Shown: positions 30,345 through 42,187, counted from the first letter of the stretch. The stretch is 64,000 nt of DNA from Aedes albopictus (GCF_035046485.1 NC_085137.1:132436703-132500702); one strand, 5' to 3'. The notes: generated by a model not told the origin, from the sequence alone. Numbers and translations: made by a program.

Positions 30345-31800
30345 TTTTTCGGTATCAGGGGGTTTTAAAGGGTTCCAGGTGTATTCCAGGGGTTTACAGG
30401 TGCTTTCCAAGGGGTTCCAGGAAGTTTAATGGGCGTTCCAGGAGTGTGTCAAGGGGTTTCAGAAGCTTTTCAGGAGATTTCAGAAGCGTTCCAGGGGCTT
30501 TCAAGAGGCTTCAGGGGCGTTCTAGGGTGTTTCAGGGAAATGCAGGAGATATCAGGGGCGTTTTAGAGGTGTTGCAGGGATTTCAGTGGTGTTCAAGAAA
30601 GTTTCAATGGCATTGCAGGGGTGCTTCTGGGGATTTCATGGACGCTGCAGGGGTTTTCAAAAGGTTTCATGGGGTTCCAGGGTAGTTTCAAGGACGATCC
30701 AGGGGAGTTTTAGGTGAGTTCCAGGGATTTTCAGTGGTATACCTGGAAATTTCAGGGCAGTAACAGAGGGTTTTAGGGGCGTTCCGGGGGTTTCAAGGGG
30801 TGTACAGAGCGTTCCAGGGGATTCAGGGGCGTTCCAGGGATTTTCAAAGGGGGGTATTTCGGGAGCGTTCCAGGGGTTTACGAGGAGTTTCAGTAGTCCA
30901 GGGGTTTCGGGGGTGTTGTAGGGGGTTTCAGGGGCATTTCAATGTTTTTTCAAGAAGTTTCAGGGGCGTTATAGGGGCTTCAGGAGTGTTACAAAGAGTT
31001 TTATGGGTGGTCCCGGTGATTTTAGTTGCGTTCTAAGGGCTTCAGGGGTAATCCAGGAGTTTCAGGGGTATACCAAAGGCTATTAAATTTACGTGATTTG
31101 TGCTAACGTAAGAACAGTAACGACTTTCACAATACGCGCGACGTGAGACGAGACATAATACTTTAACCTCGGAGTAGTCCGACCAGGAGTCGGACATTAT
31201 CCTGTTGATGGGCGACATCGAGCCCGAAGCCGGTCGACGAAAGGTAAATTTTAATATCTTGACGATAGTAAGAACTATAAGAGTTATGTCTCGTCTCACG
31301 TCGCGCGTATTGTGAATGTATACCAAAGGTTTTAAATTAACGCCAGAGGCGTTGCTGAGGATCTCAGGGGTATTGAACGGGTTTCAGGTGAGGTCCACGG
31401 GTGTTTCTGAAGATTTCAAGAGCGTTCCAGGGGTTTATCAAGAAGTTCCAGGGGTTTAGAAGCGTTTCGGAGCGTCCCAAGAGTATTTCGGAGGTTGCAG
31501 GGCACTCGAGGTGTATTTCAGGGGATCTCAAAAAGTGTCAGAAAGGGGCCAAGGAAATTCCAAAGAGTTTCATGTGCTTTCAGAAGAGTTTCAGGGATGT
31601 TTCAGGGGGTTTTCGAGAAATTTCAGGGCCGTTCTAGGGGATGTTCTAGGGTTCTCAGGGCGTTTCAGGGAGTTTTAGGAGCGTTACCTCAATCCAAAAG
31701 AAATTCCTTCGGAACCTTCATGTTATACCCTGAGAAGTTTTGATACGCCTCTGAAACATACCTAAAACCCCCTTGGAAGCTCTCTGGGACCTCTGGGGAA
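30345..31800 (+). repeat. Long degenerate minisatellite rich in GTTTCAGGGGCGTTCCAGGGG
   Basis: About 1.2 kb of GTTTCAGGGG / GTTCCAGGGG / CGTTCCAGG words at 10-22-bp spacing, with no exact period. It is interrupted by the MITE at 31126-31316. ORFs in it (such as 30446-30685 and 31495-31743) are repeat translations rich in FQG and SRG, not proteins. The 3-prime end decays after 31740. Confidence 0.8.
31126..31316. mobile_element. 191-bp MITE with perfect 33-bp TIRs
   Basis: Bases 31126-31158 and 31284-31316 are exact inverses (start TTCACAATACGCGCGACG). The centre contains a second small palindrome, GGAGTAGTCCGACCAGGAGTC. A 12-bp direct repeat GTATACCAAAGG at 31068-31079 and 31318-31329 flanks at unequal distances, so it may belong to the host minisatellite and not be a target duplication. 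Confidence 0.8.
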
Positions 31801-32828
31801 CCCTCGGAAACCCTTCTGAAACTCTCATGAAACTTAAAAATTAAAATCTGACATAAATGTTATAGGTTAATTTGAATTTCAACAACCATTGTTATCCGTT
31901 CAACAATTAGCGAGAATCGGTCAACATTAAGATGAGCCAGCTCAAGGATGCCTTCTAAGATGCGTTCAACATTTGCATTTCCGACATCCGGTACAAATGT
32001 TTCGATTTTTCTTAGAACATGGAATTTAAGGGAATTAAATTTCGATGGAACGTGTAAAAAATGACTGGATCTCTAGACGATCACTGGATATTTTTCTACT
32101 ACCGTAGAATTATGCGCGCAAAAACAAATGAATTGAAAATTTGAGTACTAATTGTTCAATAATTGGCGAATTACCCAACCCACCATTGAAATTCCAAACA
32201 AACTCTATTTGCAAATATAATGGCATATTGAATAATGTAACGAGGCTTGTTTTGGAAAAATACGAAGAGTGCTAATAAAAACCAGTTTTGCAACGAGTTA
32301 CATACAAAATTTTATGCATTGATTTTATTCATTATATAACTCATTTGAACATTCTGATTTATCGACCGTATTCTATTTATAACTTAATCATTTTATAGCT
32401 CTATCGGTCTTTTTCTACTCAGACTATAAGAGAGTAGAGATCTGAACCAGTTCAGAAAAATTGACCATCATGAATCATAATACCGAAATGAGTTATATAA
32501 ATATACATTAAAATACTGAAATGCATAAAGAATCTATAACGATCTTTACGAATAGTTACTTAATATTGAAAGATGGGATAATCTTTTATTTTGTATGTAT
32601 CTTTTTCATTTACCAATGCTTATGCAATTTTTGAAAATAATACGACGACAGCTCGAAATAAATATTAAAAAGTTCATGTTATTTAAATCCATTTGAATGC
32701 ATTAATTAGAAGTCCAAAAGAATTCAAAATTCCAGTAGCAGATGCCAAAAAAATTTGAAATAATGTTTCGATATCATATTAACATCATGTATTGGACGTC
32801 ACTACTTGGCTCATTGCTGCCATCAAAG
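31801..32828. other. AT-rich spacer
   Basis: No gene. 32225-32345 shares CGAGGCTTG and GAGTTACATACAAAATTTTATGCAT-type words with 27905-28105, probably an old palindromic MITE. Confidence 0.4.
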
Positions 32829-32830
32829 TA

Positions 32831-34270
32831 CCCAAGTAACAATCAGCATGCCTTGAAGGTTTATTCATGTTTTATCCTGGTTTTATACGAGCATGTCAAA
32901 AAGCTAGTTGTTCTAAATTAGTTTTATGTGATAGTTTTTTACTTTGAACCTTTGGCGTTCCATAAAACTATCATATAACTTCTGCTATAAACATCTTCAG
33001 TTAAAGACTTGCAAGTAGACATGAATTGATTTTATCACTTATTATCAGTGCTGAAAAATTCATTTCGTTATATCTAAATTCAATCACCTACAGCTCATTT
33101 TAGAAGCTGAACCTGAGAATATGGTATATGGAAAACTTGTGCGGCTAGACCAGTTCTGGTAGAAAGTCACGGAAAAACCGCTATTTTTCAAATATTTAGG
33201 GTAAATGTCACGGACTACCTTTGAAAAATGCCAAATGATATTCACGGTGAATATCATTTAGCATTTTTCAAAGGTAGTCCGTGACATTTGCCTTAAATAT
33301 TCGAAAAATATGGGGTTATCCGTGACTTTCTAGCAGAACTGGTCTAGCCGCACAAGTTTTCCATATGCCATATTCTCAGGTTCAGCTTCTGAAATTAGCT
33401 GTAGGTTAGATATGACGAAATGAAATTTTCAACACTGCTTATTATATACCATTTCAATAAAACTTGCATTTGCGGTTGTTATCGGAGAGATTTTTTTTGT
33501 AAACAAATACATAAAACTGTGAGGCAATGCATAAAACCAACAAAAGATTTCGTGGCCATAACATAGACCAAAAAATGCTGTGATAAAACCGCTAGTTCTA
33601 TCATGAGCTCAGTTATGACTACCTCAGGAGGGTTAGCCTTATTGGAGGAATCATCAGGAACACAGAGTTTTATCAGAAAAATATGTCGCCTAGCCGGGAT
33701 AATTTATGTAAATACAGAAAAAATATTACTCTATTTTATGATTTCACGTACAGCTTAAGATAAAATTAAACCATACACGTTTCCGTCATTTTATTTTGTC
33801 AGAAATGTTACATAATGTCTTTTAAACTCCTCTGTGTTGAAAAAACCTTTTTTGCACCCAATTCCACCGAGTAAATTAAATGCATTTAACTTCCAAATTA
33901 TACATAGTTTGTGTGGCGCACTTAGTTTTTGTCATTATCACAGTCACATTCACCAAAATTTTCCGTGGCATGTCTCCTGACACGTATTAAATAGGAAATT
34001 GAGAGTGAAAAATAATCCAAGCATATATGGGACAAGTCAGAAGATGGTTTTATTTAGAAGATTGATAAAACTATGATACAACCCGAAATCCTAAGCCGGT
34101 TTGCATACGAAGTCCTGTAGACCCTAATAAGACTGGGCCAACTAGCCAGAACGTGAGCTTATTGAGGCATACAAGAACTCGAGAGCATTTTCAAGTCGGC
34201 ATCAATGGTTTTATGTTTAGGATTTTTGAATCGCTAAAAAACTTTGATAAAATTAAAATTGTTACTTGGG
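32831..34270. mobile_element. TIR element with CCCAAGTAAC ends (contains a hAT MITE)
   Basis: CCCAAGTAACAAT at 32831 is inverse to ATTGTTACTTGGG ending at 34270. TA precedes the left end. At the right end TA is shifted by one base. Without the nested MITE it is 1040 bp, close to the 1071 bp of the element with the same ends at 39920-40990. Non-coding. Confidence 0.65.
33046..33437. mobile_element. 392-bp nearly perfect palindromic hAT MITE
   Basis: The two arms (about 195 bp each, centre near 33246) are inverse with few mismatches. The ends are CAGTGCTGAAAA and TTTTCAACACTG. A perfect 8-bp duplication CTTATTAT is at 33038-33045 and 33438-33445. No spacer and no coding capacity. RNA from it would fold into a long hairpin. 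Confidence 0.9.
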
Positions 34271-34376
34271 ATAGTTACCCATTTCCACATGTTTTTTTTT
34301 ATTTCACAATTTTCCTACATTAGGTTTATTTTCTTTTCTCTACTATTTTTTTACAGAACTTTTTTTTCCGCACATA

Positions 34377-35662
34377 CAGTCCGGATTCGCTGATTGGGTC
34401 ACGACTGCGCCCCGATTAGCGAATCGTGTTCGTTCGTTGGGGCAACTGACAACTGATCAAAATGCTCTAGACACACGCAAGTGACGAGAAATACGTCACG
34501 GAACACTCACATACTTGCGTAAACGTTCTGTAGGGGAAGACGGGGTAAGAAGGCCCGCCGGGGTAAGACGGACCACCTGCTGTTCAACATGAAAATGCCA
34601 TTTTCTTTAAACTTTCACCCAGTACTCTGGTCAAGTACAGGATATTTGTCATTTTGAGCCATTTTTTGCAATGTTTACGTTGAGAATTTCAAAACAAATA
34701 ATCAAAACAAAAATTTTGCTTCATGATGATGTTTTTGATCTAAATTTGTCGCATATAACCTTAAGGTTTTTTATTCGGAAAACGTTTTCAAACCAAAAAA
34801 ATAACCAGCTCATAACTTACCAGGAATGTCACCAAAGCATAAGAGGAGCGGGATTGAGATTGAAAAAAAAATCGTTAGGAAATAGCCTCATAAGTAAAAT
34901 CTGCCCATGTGGGGTAAAAGCGACCACCTTGAACGGGGTAAGACGGCCACCCCCCAGTTCATAGAACAAAATAGCTGCAATCCAATATAACGAAAATTGT
35001 TTGTGAAAAATATGCCATTTCACAAAAATAAACTCATGTTTGAGTTGTTTGTGCTGAACGTGACCAGAAACAACATTTTTGTGATAATAATGGGTGCTGG
35101 AGCATTCATATTTACAGTGTCCCAATAAAAACAATAAATGGTAGCCTTTAAACAATTATGTGAACCAATTTCCCATGTGAAGAACTTAAGGGAGTCATAT
35201 CTCATTACAACGTATGGAATTAAAACATTTCTAATCAGAATTATTTAAAAAAAACGTGATGGTCCTTCTTACCCCTTTGGTGGGCCGTCTTACCCCGCCG
35301 TCAAAAAAATTAAGCGCTTTTTAATCACATTTTCAAATGACTCAAAATTATAAAAGTTTCAACAGCACGAATCGTAAGATAATTTTATTGCATACCTAAC
35401 ACTTTGAAAAAAGATATGCTGTGTTAAAACTAGTGTAATTCATTGTCAGTTTCAAGTTATGATTTTTTTGGCTTAGGGTGGCGGTCTTACCCCGTCTTCC
35501 CCTATACAGGAGCTGTGATGCGACGGCGGTCAGACGTAAAACTCGTTTTGACATCTATTTTGACATTGACAGTGCTTTTTAGTTGGGTTTTGCCCCAACC
35601 AGTGAACATTCAACCATCGAGACAGCCCATCAAACGAGTTCTCAACGAACGAATCGTCACTG
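34377..35662. mobile_element. TA MITE with CAGTCCGGATTCG end, split by another
   Basis: Flanked by TA (34375-34376 and 35663-35664). The left CAGTCCGGATTCG and the right CAGTGACGATTCG (inverted) are imperfect TIRs. GTTCGTTGGGGCAA-type words follow on both sides. Without the nested element the host is about 314 bp. Confidence 0.65.
34533..35502. mobile_element. 970-bp TA element with GGGGAAGACGGGGTAAGA ends
   Basis: TIRs GGGGAAGACGGGGTAAGA are flanked by TA (34531-34532 and 35503-35504). The motif GGGGTAAGACGGNCCACC recurs inside near 34555, 34912 and 34937 (plus) and near 35266, 35285 and 35480 (minus). Such subterminal copies resemble transposase-binding repeats. AT-rich centre, no transposase. 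ORFs such as 34829-35155 have no domain. Confidence 0.8.
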
Positions 35663-35694
35663 TACTATGAGACCCCTGTGATATTTATTCTCTT

Positions 35695-38581
35695 TTTTTT
35701 TTTTTTATCTATTTCATTTATTTGGGGCTCAATCGCGTGTAACGCTTTACGGAGCCGAGGATCTTTCTTTGTACTTAATAATATACATTTTACAGAGTAA
35801 TAGCTTTATAATGATATCTGTTAGTAATGGGTGGAAGCCAGGGTACTCGTGGCAGCTCGAGGTTAGAAGGTCACATTTTGAGGGATGGACAGGGTAAGGA
35901 TTGGGCCAAAGGTTTCACTGCAGCTCATCCGGGGGTGAATCGCATCTTGCTAGCGTATTCGGTGCCTTGTGGTGTTGGTACCAACTTGTTGTGGGACTTG
36001 GTCTTCCGGATGGCCATGAGCAGCTTGGTAACACAAAGAGGACAAAACAGAGAAAAAAAACTGGAGAAGAGAACACAAGCGAATTAAACTTTTATATCAG
36101 CAGAGCGAAGAAAGTCGAAAATACATCCCATGTACGTGACATCGCGGGTCCCCAACACATCTCTCACAAGAACAAAGGGTTGTCTACCTCGGGCCTCAAG
36201 GGTATCCAATAGTAGCGCTCTGGAGGCGTCATTATCCGGGCATTGCCAAACTACGTGGTCGATGTCATCATAACCGGAACCGCACTTAGTACAAACATTG
36301 CTCAACGCGAGGTTAATCCTGTGTAAATGCGCATCTAGCGAGTAATGGTTGGACATAAGCCTTGACATTACGCGAATGAAATTTCGACTCACATCCAAAC
36401 CATGCCACCACGCTCGCAAGGAAACATTAGGAATAATGGAATGTAACCACCGTCCCAGCTGGCCATCTCGCCAATCATTTTGCCAACTTTGAAGAGAACT
36501 CTGGCGAACAAAATGGAAAAATTCATCATGTGAAATTCTTCTATCATAGATCTCACCTTCCTGTGCGCCCACCTTTGCGAGAGAGTCCGCCTTCTCATTG
36601 CCATAAATTGAGCAATGTGAGGGGACCCATACAAAGGTAATCTTGTATGATCTTTCGACCAGTGCACCCATCTGCTCCCTTATTTTTGTAAGAAAGTAAG
36701 ATGGATGTTTTACAGGTTTCATCGACCGGAGTGCCTCAATAGAACTAAGGCTATCCGAGAAGATGAAGAAATGGTCTACGGGCATGTTGGAAATCATCCC
36801 CAAAGCGAAGTTGATTGCTGCCAGCTCAGCAACATAAACCGAGCAAGGTTCCTGAAGTTTGCGGAAGGCGGTGGAATTTTCATTGAAGACACCGAAACCA
36901 GTGGATCCATTTATGCGAGACCCATCAGTGAAGAATCTCTTACAGGAATTGACATGTTGGTACTTTTCGTTAAAAATGCGGGGAATAGATATACATCGAA
37001 GTTGATCTGGAATTCCATGAATAGCTTGTTTCATTGACAGATCGTATTTAACAGAGGAACTGTCATTGGTGAAGTGTACACGAGGTGGATTATGACCTGG
37101 GAGGCTTATGTCAGATGACATGTAGAAAAGATAGATTCTCATAAATTTTGACTGAGTATTCAGAGTAAGCATTTCTTCGAAGTTTTCAATAACAAGTGTG
37201 TTGCTCACTCCACACTTGATAAGTAACCTTAGCGAGAGCTCCCAGAAGCGGTTCTGGAGAGGTTTCACCCCTGCCAGGACCTCTAGGCTCGCATTATGCG
37301 TTGAATGCATGCAGCCGAGGGCAATACGCAGACAACGATATTGAATTCGTTCCAATTTTATTAGGTGGCAGTTTGCTGCTGAGTGGAAACAGAAAGAGCC
37401 ATACTCGAGAACAGAGAGAATAGTCGTTTTGTAAAGTTTTATGAGGTCTTCCGGGTGAGCACCCCACCATGTTCCGGTAATTGTGCGTAGAAAATTGATC
37501 CTTTGCTGACATTTTTGCACCAAATACTTAGTTTGGGTACCCCAAGTGCCTTTTGAATCAAACCAGACCCCAAGGTATTTCGAAGTCAAAGATTGGTCGA
37601 TTTCTATTCCCAAAAGATTGAGTTTCAGTTGGGCTGGGTTCCGCTTTCTAGAAAACACGACCAATTGAGTTTTTTGCGGAGCAAACTCGATCCCTAAATC
37701 TCTTGCCCAGATTGACAGATTATTTAGAGAATTTTGCAATGGTCTTTGCAACATTTCTGCATGTGGGCCTTTTAGAGAAACCACCGCATCATCTGCAAGT
37801 TGTCTTAGCGTGCATTGGCCTTCCAAGCAACTATCAATATCTTTCACGTAGAAATTATAAAGCAAGGGACTTAAACATGAGCCTTGGGGTAGACCCATGT
37901 AGCTAATTCTGGAAGTTGACAGTTGTCCGAGATTGAAGCTCATATGTTTTTCTGACAACAAATTATACAAGAAATTATTTAAAATTCCTGGAAGTCCACT
38001 ATTGTGCAGTTTTTCTGACAATATTCCTATGGAAACTGAATCAAAGGCGCCCTTAATATCCAAGAAAACTGAAGCCAGTTGCTCCTTTTCCGCAAAGGCC
38101 AGTTGAATATCTGTTGAAAGCAACGCTAGACAATCGTTTGTTCCTTTACCCTTGCGAAACCCGAATTGTGTATTTGATAGCAAGTTATTCGATTCGACCC
38201 AATGATCGAGTCGTGATAGGATCATTTTTTCCAACAATTTCCTTAAACATGATAACATAGCAATTGGGCGGTATGAATTATGATCAGACGCTGGTTTATC
38301 AGGCTTTTGAATAGCTATTACTTTGACCTGTCTCCATTCATGCGGAACGATGTTGTTCTCCATGAATGAGTTGAACAGGTCCAGTAATCGTCTTTTCGCG
38401 ATATCTGGGAGATTCTTTAGAAGATTGAACTTTATCATATCGCGTCCCGGAGCAGAATTGTTTGAAGAAAGAAGAGCTATAGAGAACTCCAGCATGGAGA
38501 ATGGTCTGTCCAGAGAGCCGTCTCCTGAGGAAGTTTCCCAAGAGAGCGGTTCAGCTGGGACCGAGTCTGGGCAGACCTTTT
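35695..38581 (-). mobile_element. 5-prime-truncated LINE with RNase H (I/LOA-like)
   Basis: A T-run at 35695-35706 is the poly-A tail. The element is cut at 38581. A 14-bp duplication ATATTTATTCTCTT flanks it (35681-35694 and 38582-38595). The endonuclease part is missing through truncation during reverse transcription. A shorter relative of its 3-prime UTR is at 7955-8196. Confidence 0.93.
36084..38577 (-). CDS. LINE ORF2, RT and RNase H part (5-prime truncated)
   Basis: Open from the truncation point to the stop at 36084, about 830 residues with no internal stop. RT motifs: FLDIKGAFDSVS (A), GLPQGSCLSPLL (B), and LADDAV (C, a variant of FADD). RNase H: FFTDGSR, AELAAINFAL, FSDSLSSIEAL, WVPSHCSIYGNEKAD. 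A C-terminal CTKCGSGYDDIDHVVWQC zinc-knuckle-like motif follows. The intact frame suggests a fairly recent insertion, but with no 5-prime end or promoter it should be silent. RNase H after RT points to the I/R1/LOA group; exact clade not determined. Confidence 0.92.
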
Positions 38582-38595
38582 ATATTTATTCTCTT

Positions 38596-39279
38596 ATTTC
38601 ATGCTTTGTTACTGCCTGGATTTATTTTTTTTTTTTCATTTTTGTAATACTGATATTTAAGCAATAAGTGATCCAACATTAATGTATTCAAACCATAATT
38701 TTAATAATAAAACTTCTCAAATTATAAAAAAACAACTGCTTGCAAGTTGGTACTTTAAGTTACTTGATTAAATGTGCCAAAACTTCATTTAAAAATATGC
38801 TAGAAGTAATAAAACAAATAAGCATGCATAAAAGCAAATTTGTACACAATAATTTGATACTAAACGCAACAAACACCTACGTGGGCGTCTACCTGCAAAC
38901 CCACGATGCCGTTCAATCACAGCTAACTATCTTCCACGCTACGCTCCCACTCGAGCAAAATCACCGTATACTCATACGTCATGATTCGTTACTTTTCTCT
39001 ATAGAGGGCTTTCCTCTATGTTTTCTCACGCAAATAAAACCTAATTGTGAGTAAACATCAACCGACGGTCGCATCACAGTCGCGGCATCGTCACGTCAGT
39101 GGCAGTCAGTAGCTTACAGTAGTGTGCTCGCACTCGCTACCGGCTCGTTCAACTGTCTTTCACCCTATCCATGTGTAATGGCGCTATAGCTAGATTGTGT
39201 TATCAACCAACGTTCGGGTGGCGTGGAGCAGAGTAAATTTCAATTTCTGCTTCGCGCAGCGACGTGCTATTTATACCGA
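38596..39279. other. Intergenic sequence upstream of tRNA-Leu
   Basis: No ORF with a recognisable product. 38870-39250 has balanced composition and could be single-copy host sequence. Confidence 0.4.
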
Positions 39280-39359
39280 GGCAGCGTGGCCGAGCGGTCT
39301 AAGGCGCTGGTTTTAGGCACCAGTCAGAAATGGCGTGGGTTCGAATCCCACCGCTGTCA
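39280..39359 (+). tRNA. tRNA-Leu, anticodon TAG
   Basis: Acceptor GGCAGCG pairs with CGCTGTC (one G-U). The A box TGGCCGAGCGG, the anticodon stem CTGGT/ACCAG around TTTAGGC (anticodon TAG, reading CUA), the long class-II variable arm, and the T arm GTGGG-TTCGAAT-CCCAC are all intact. Discriminator A at 39359. A run of six T (39365-39370) serves as pol III terminator. No mismatch in any stem, so it looks functional and is the only convincing host gene here. Confidence 0.95.
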
Positions 39360-39364
39360 AGTGC

Positions 39365-39370
39365 TTTTTT
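39365..39370 (+). terminator. Pol III terminator of tRNA-Leu
   Basis: TTTTTT five bases after the tRNA 3-prime end. Confidence 0.8.
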
Positions 39371-39917
39371 ATTAGGAGATGAATATCGTCGACTGATTGT
39401 CACCGTGTCTGAGCTTGCTCCTAGAATGGATTCTTTGATCTTGCTTTTCGCGGATATCGACCGGGGGATGTTGAAATCTTAAAGATGAAGGTGAACAAAA
39501 TGTGCCATATTTAATAAAACTTACTCCAGTTCAACCATCTCACAACCTTGCAGGTGTCACAACTTTTGAATATCTCCATTCAGCACTGTCGCTGGTCGTT
39601 GAATGGCAGCCATTTACCATCCAAATGAGGGGTTTTTATGAAAGGATTATAACTTGATGGGCTGTTCCCTGTCGACACCGAATATGGTCACCGATAATAA
39701 TGACATTTCTGGAGCAGTAATTCCCGTCGCCAGTTGCCATGAAGTTTATAACTTACGAGACAGCGTTCGGGGTATCTTATCTGCTGTAATGGTTGTAATT
39801 ACAGTATGCATATTAAGCTGTTGTCGTTCAATTCGAACAGGGCTAGCAGTTCATGGTTCAGATAAAAAATGACAAAATCATGAGGAAGTAGGTGATACAG
39901 TGAGCATTGGTTGACAC
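39371..39917. other. Intergenic sequence downstream of tRNA-Leu
   Basis: No recognised feature. The ORF 39654-39872 has no domain. Confidence 0.35.
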
Positions 39918-39919
39918 TA

Positions 39920-40990
39920 CCCAAGTAACCACAAGCATTATATCATTGCACGAATTAGACTGAATATCAACCTTTGCTATGCGAAATGCAGTAATTCCAC
40001 ATTTGTCATGCAATAATCCTTTAGATTAGCATAATCAATGTAATGATGCATTACATTTTTCTTTACATTAGGGTGTATTAAATGCTGATATACGTTAATT
40101 CAATAATTCTACACTGCAAAAACTGAATAAATGCAATGTACAAACTAGCAAAGGTTGCTCTAACAATACAATTATAAAAGCTTGAGTCTAATGGTAAACA
40201 AATGTAATCAAGAAGAGTGAACAACTTTACTCTAGCGATCATCAGCACGTCTGGTTCGACTCCCGACCAACTTAATCACCGTTTGAACCACCGATCGACG
40301 ACTTTTTTCAGAAAAACCTTTTAAGAGATTACCTTTTCTCTTTTCTATTGGCTGCTTTCACATGCCAATAATGATGGAAACCACAATTAGCATGTGAGCA
40401 GTATGCGAAGGGTGTTTTAATTTTCTAAAATGCATTATGTATTTATCAGTGATTATCAGAATGTGATTACAGGGACTCTATTACATATGACATAGTCGTT
40501 TTGCCCTCTAGTGCAATGATTGAGACAGAAAAACAGTCTCCTTTTAGTTAATGAAATATCTGTTGTTATCACAGCAGCAGAAACGGTCCAAGGAGCCAGC
40601 GCGTATGGAACTCATCTAGCGGTCTTCAACAATTCTGGTTCGACTCCCGACCCGGCGACAAAAAAATAATGATTAAAACATCCATGTGTGTGGGCATTAG
40701 TACCGCCGATAATGAAGCGGTGCTAAAAATAGATTTTTGTTTTGGTTTTTCGTGTTGCACGTATTTAGCATGTGTAAATGCAAATGTACAGCACATGCAT
40801 TTATGTTTCTTTAGCAATGGCTGTCAACGTGCTGCGATATGTTGCATTAATTTCATTTTAGTGGGGCCCTTTTCGACTTTAATATTGCTTCAATGAGGCA
40901 TTTAAAGCAATGCAGCGTTATATTCACAATTTTAAATATAAATATATAGCAAAATTGATGCACTTATATACGGCTTCGTGGTTACTTGGG
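39920..40990. mobile_element. 1071-bp TA element with CCCAAGTAACC ends
   Basis: The ends CCCAAGTAACCAC and GTGGTTACTTGGG are exact inverses, with TA at 39918-39919 and 40991-40992. The interior holds two tRNA-like segments with box B TGGTTCGACTCCCGACC (near 40250 and 40640). No transposase. Confidence 0.8.
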
Positions 40991-40992
40991 TA

Positions 40993-41313
40993 TTGTTTTT
41001 TTTTTTATTTTGACCTAGAGGCCAATCTTGTATTTGAGTCTGTCTGAATCCCGATGGAAAGTAGAACAAACTTGGGAACCCATAATTACAGTCAAATAAA
41101 TAGATCAGAATAATCGAGAAATTTTTTCTGTACATTTTTAAATGGTAAAATGTTTCATATCCAATCAGTTTAAAACTTGCAGTTTGTATGATTATGACTT
41201 ATAATGCAGGGGTTTTTAGCCTGTTGACACAAGGAGCACTTCATATCACTAAATTGTTTTGTGGAGCACCCATAATAGCGCCAAAGCGTACCTGCATCTG
41301 CATCTCTCTAGAC
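40993..41313. other. AT-rich spacer
   Basis: No feature recognised. Confidence 0.35.
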
Positions 41314-41521
41314 CAGGGATGCCAGATATTTTTTTGAAAAATCTGTTTCACTATTTTATACAATCTGTATCCCATACGAAATTTGGGAGAAAAATATGTA
41401 TCTTATACAAAAGTAAAATGGCCCCTCTAGCTCAAAAATCTGTATTTCATATGAAACGAAATCTGTACAGATGCTCAAAAATCTGTATAATACAGAAAAA
41501 TCTGTTAATATGGCATCCCTG
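41314..41521. mobile_element. 208-bp hAT MITE
   Basis: The ends CAGGGATGCCA and TGGCATCCCTG are exact inverses. The flanks CTCTAGAC (41306-41313) and CTCTGGAC (41522-41529) match at seven of eight. The interior carries repeated AAATCTGTA words. Confidence 0.85.
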
Positions 41522-41658
41522 CTCTGGACTGTACATGTCAATGGTTGCTCCTCCGTGATTGATCTGAACTGGTATGAATTGCGCTGAGATCCAACTGAAT
41601 AAGGGGGGCTTGGACACTCCACTTATTTTCAAAGTGCAATTTAAGCAGCTCGCTCATT

Positions 41659-41931
41659 TTGGATCAATACCGGCGCCGGCCAAGTCCTTACAGTCAGTTG
41701 GAAAGGGAAAGGAATGTTAGAGTGCGAAAGTTGTTGCTACAAGAGACTGAGACACTCTGCATCCCCACAACCAGCACGGATGTGGTATTTGTAAGTAGGT
41801 TAGGATGTGAGATCAGGGAGTCACCTTTGATGCGGTCCATGGATAGAGAATATATTTGGATGATAGATTGTGTGTTGATTACATATTCTGAAGAAGAAGC
41901 GGAACAGTTCGCAAGGTTGCATAACTTGTAG
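41659..41931 (+). CDS. Small ORF of unknown nature (90 aa)
   Basis: Starts MDQYRRRPSPYSQLERER and ends AEQFARLHNL. The composition is protein-like (charged, few low-complexity stretches), unlike nearby AT-rich ORFs. No family recognised, no obvious promoter or splice partner. May be a remnant exon or chance. Confidence 0.2.
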   Translation: MDQYRRRPSPYSQLERERNVRVRKLLLQETETLCIPTTSTDVVFVSRLGCEIRESPLMRSMDREYIWMIDCVLITYSEEEAEQFARLHNL

Positions 41932-42187
41932 ACGTTGCATGATACACAGAACCGCCAAACTACACAAAATTGAGTTCTTTCGACGCTATCCCATAGTTTG
42001 GCCCAATAAGCCAAATTTGAGTAAATCGATTAAACTCACACTAGGTAGATTTCCTTTAGCTCCAGCTGAAAAATATACTCAAGAGTAGGTAGATTGAACC
42101 AAAGGCCTACATTTACCCAAAATTGGCTTATTGGGCTCAAGGACCCCCGTGGATCGACGCATCTGTGTTTGTTTTTGACTACATTGG
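41932..42187. other. Spacer before LINE A
   Basis: Contains inverted words around CCCAATAAGCCAA (41999-42140), probably an old fold-back element. The LINE A target duplication starts at 42188. Confidence 0.4.

Noticed and set aside
31068..31329. 12-bp direct repeat GTATACCAAAGG as target duplication of the 31126-31316 MITE
   Set aside because: Unequal distance from the two TIR ends (46 bp against 1 bp); more likely part of the host repeat.
30446..31743. ORFs with repeated FQG/SRG motifs suggesting a repetitive protein
   Set aside because: They follow the CAGGGG minisatellite in overlapping frames, with no fixed unit or start context.
41659..42140. Host gene exon between MITE and LINE A
   Set aside because: No splice sites, partner exon or known domain; left only as a low-confidence ORF.
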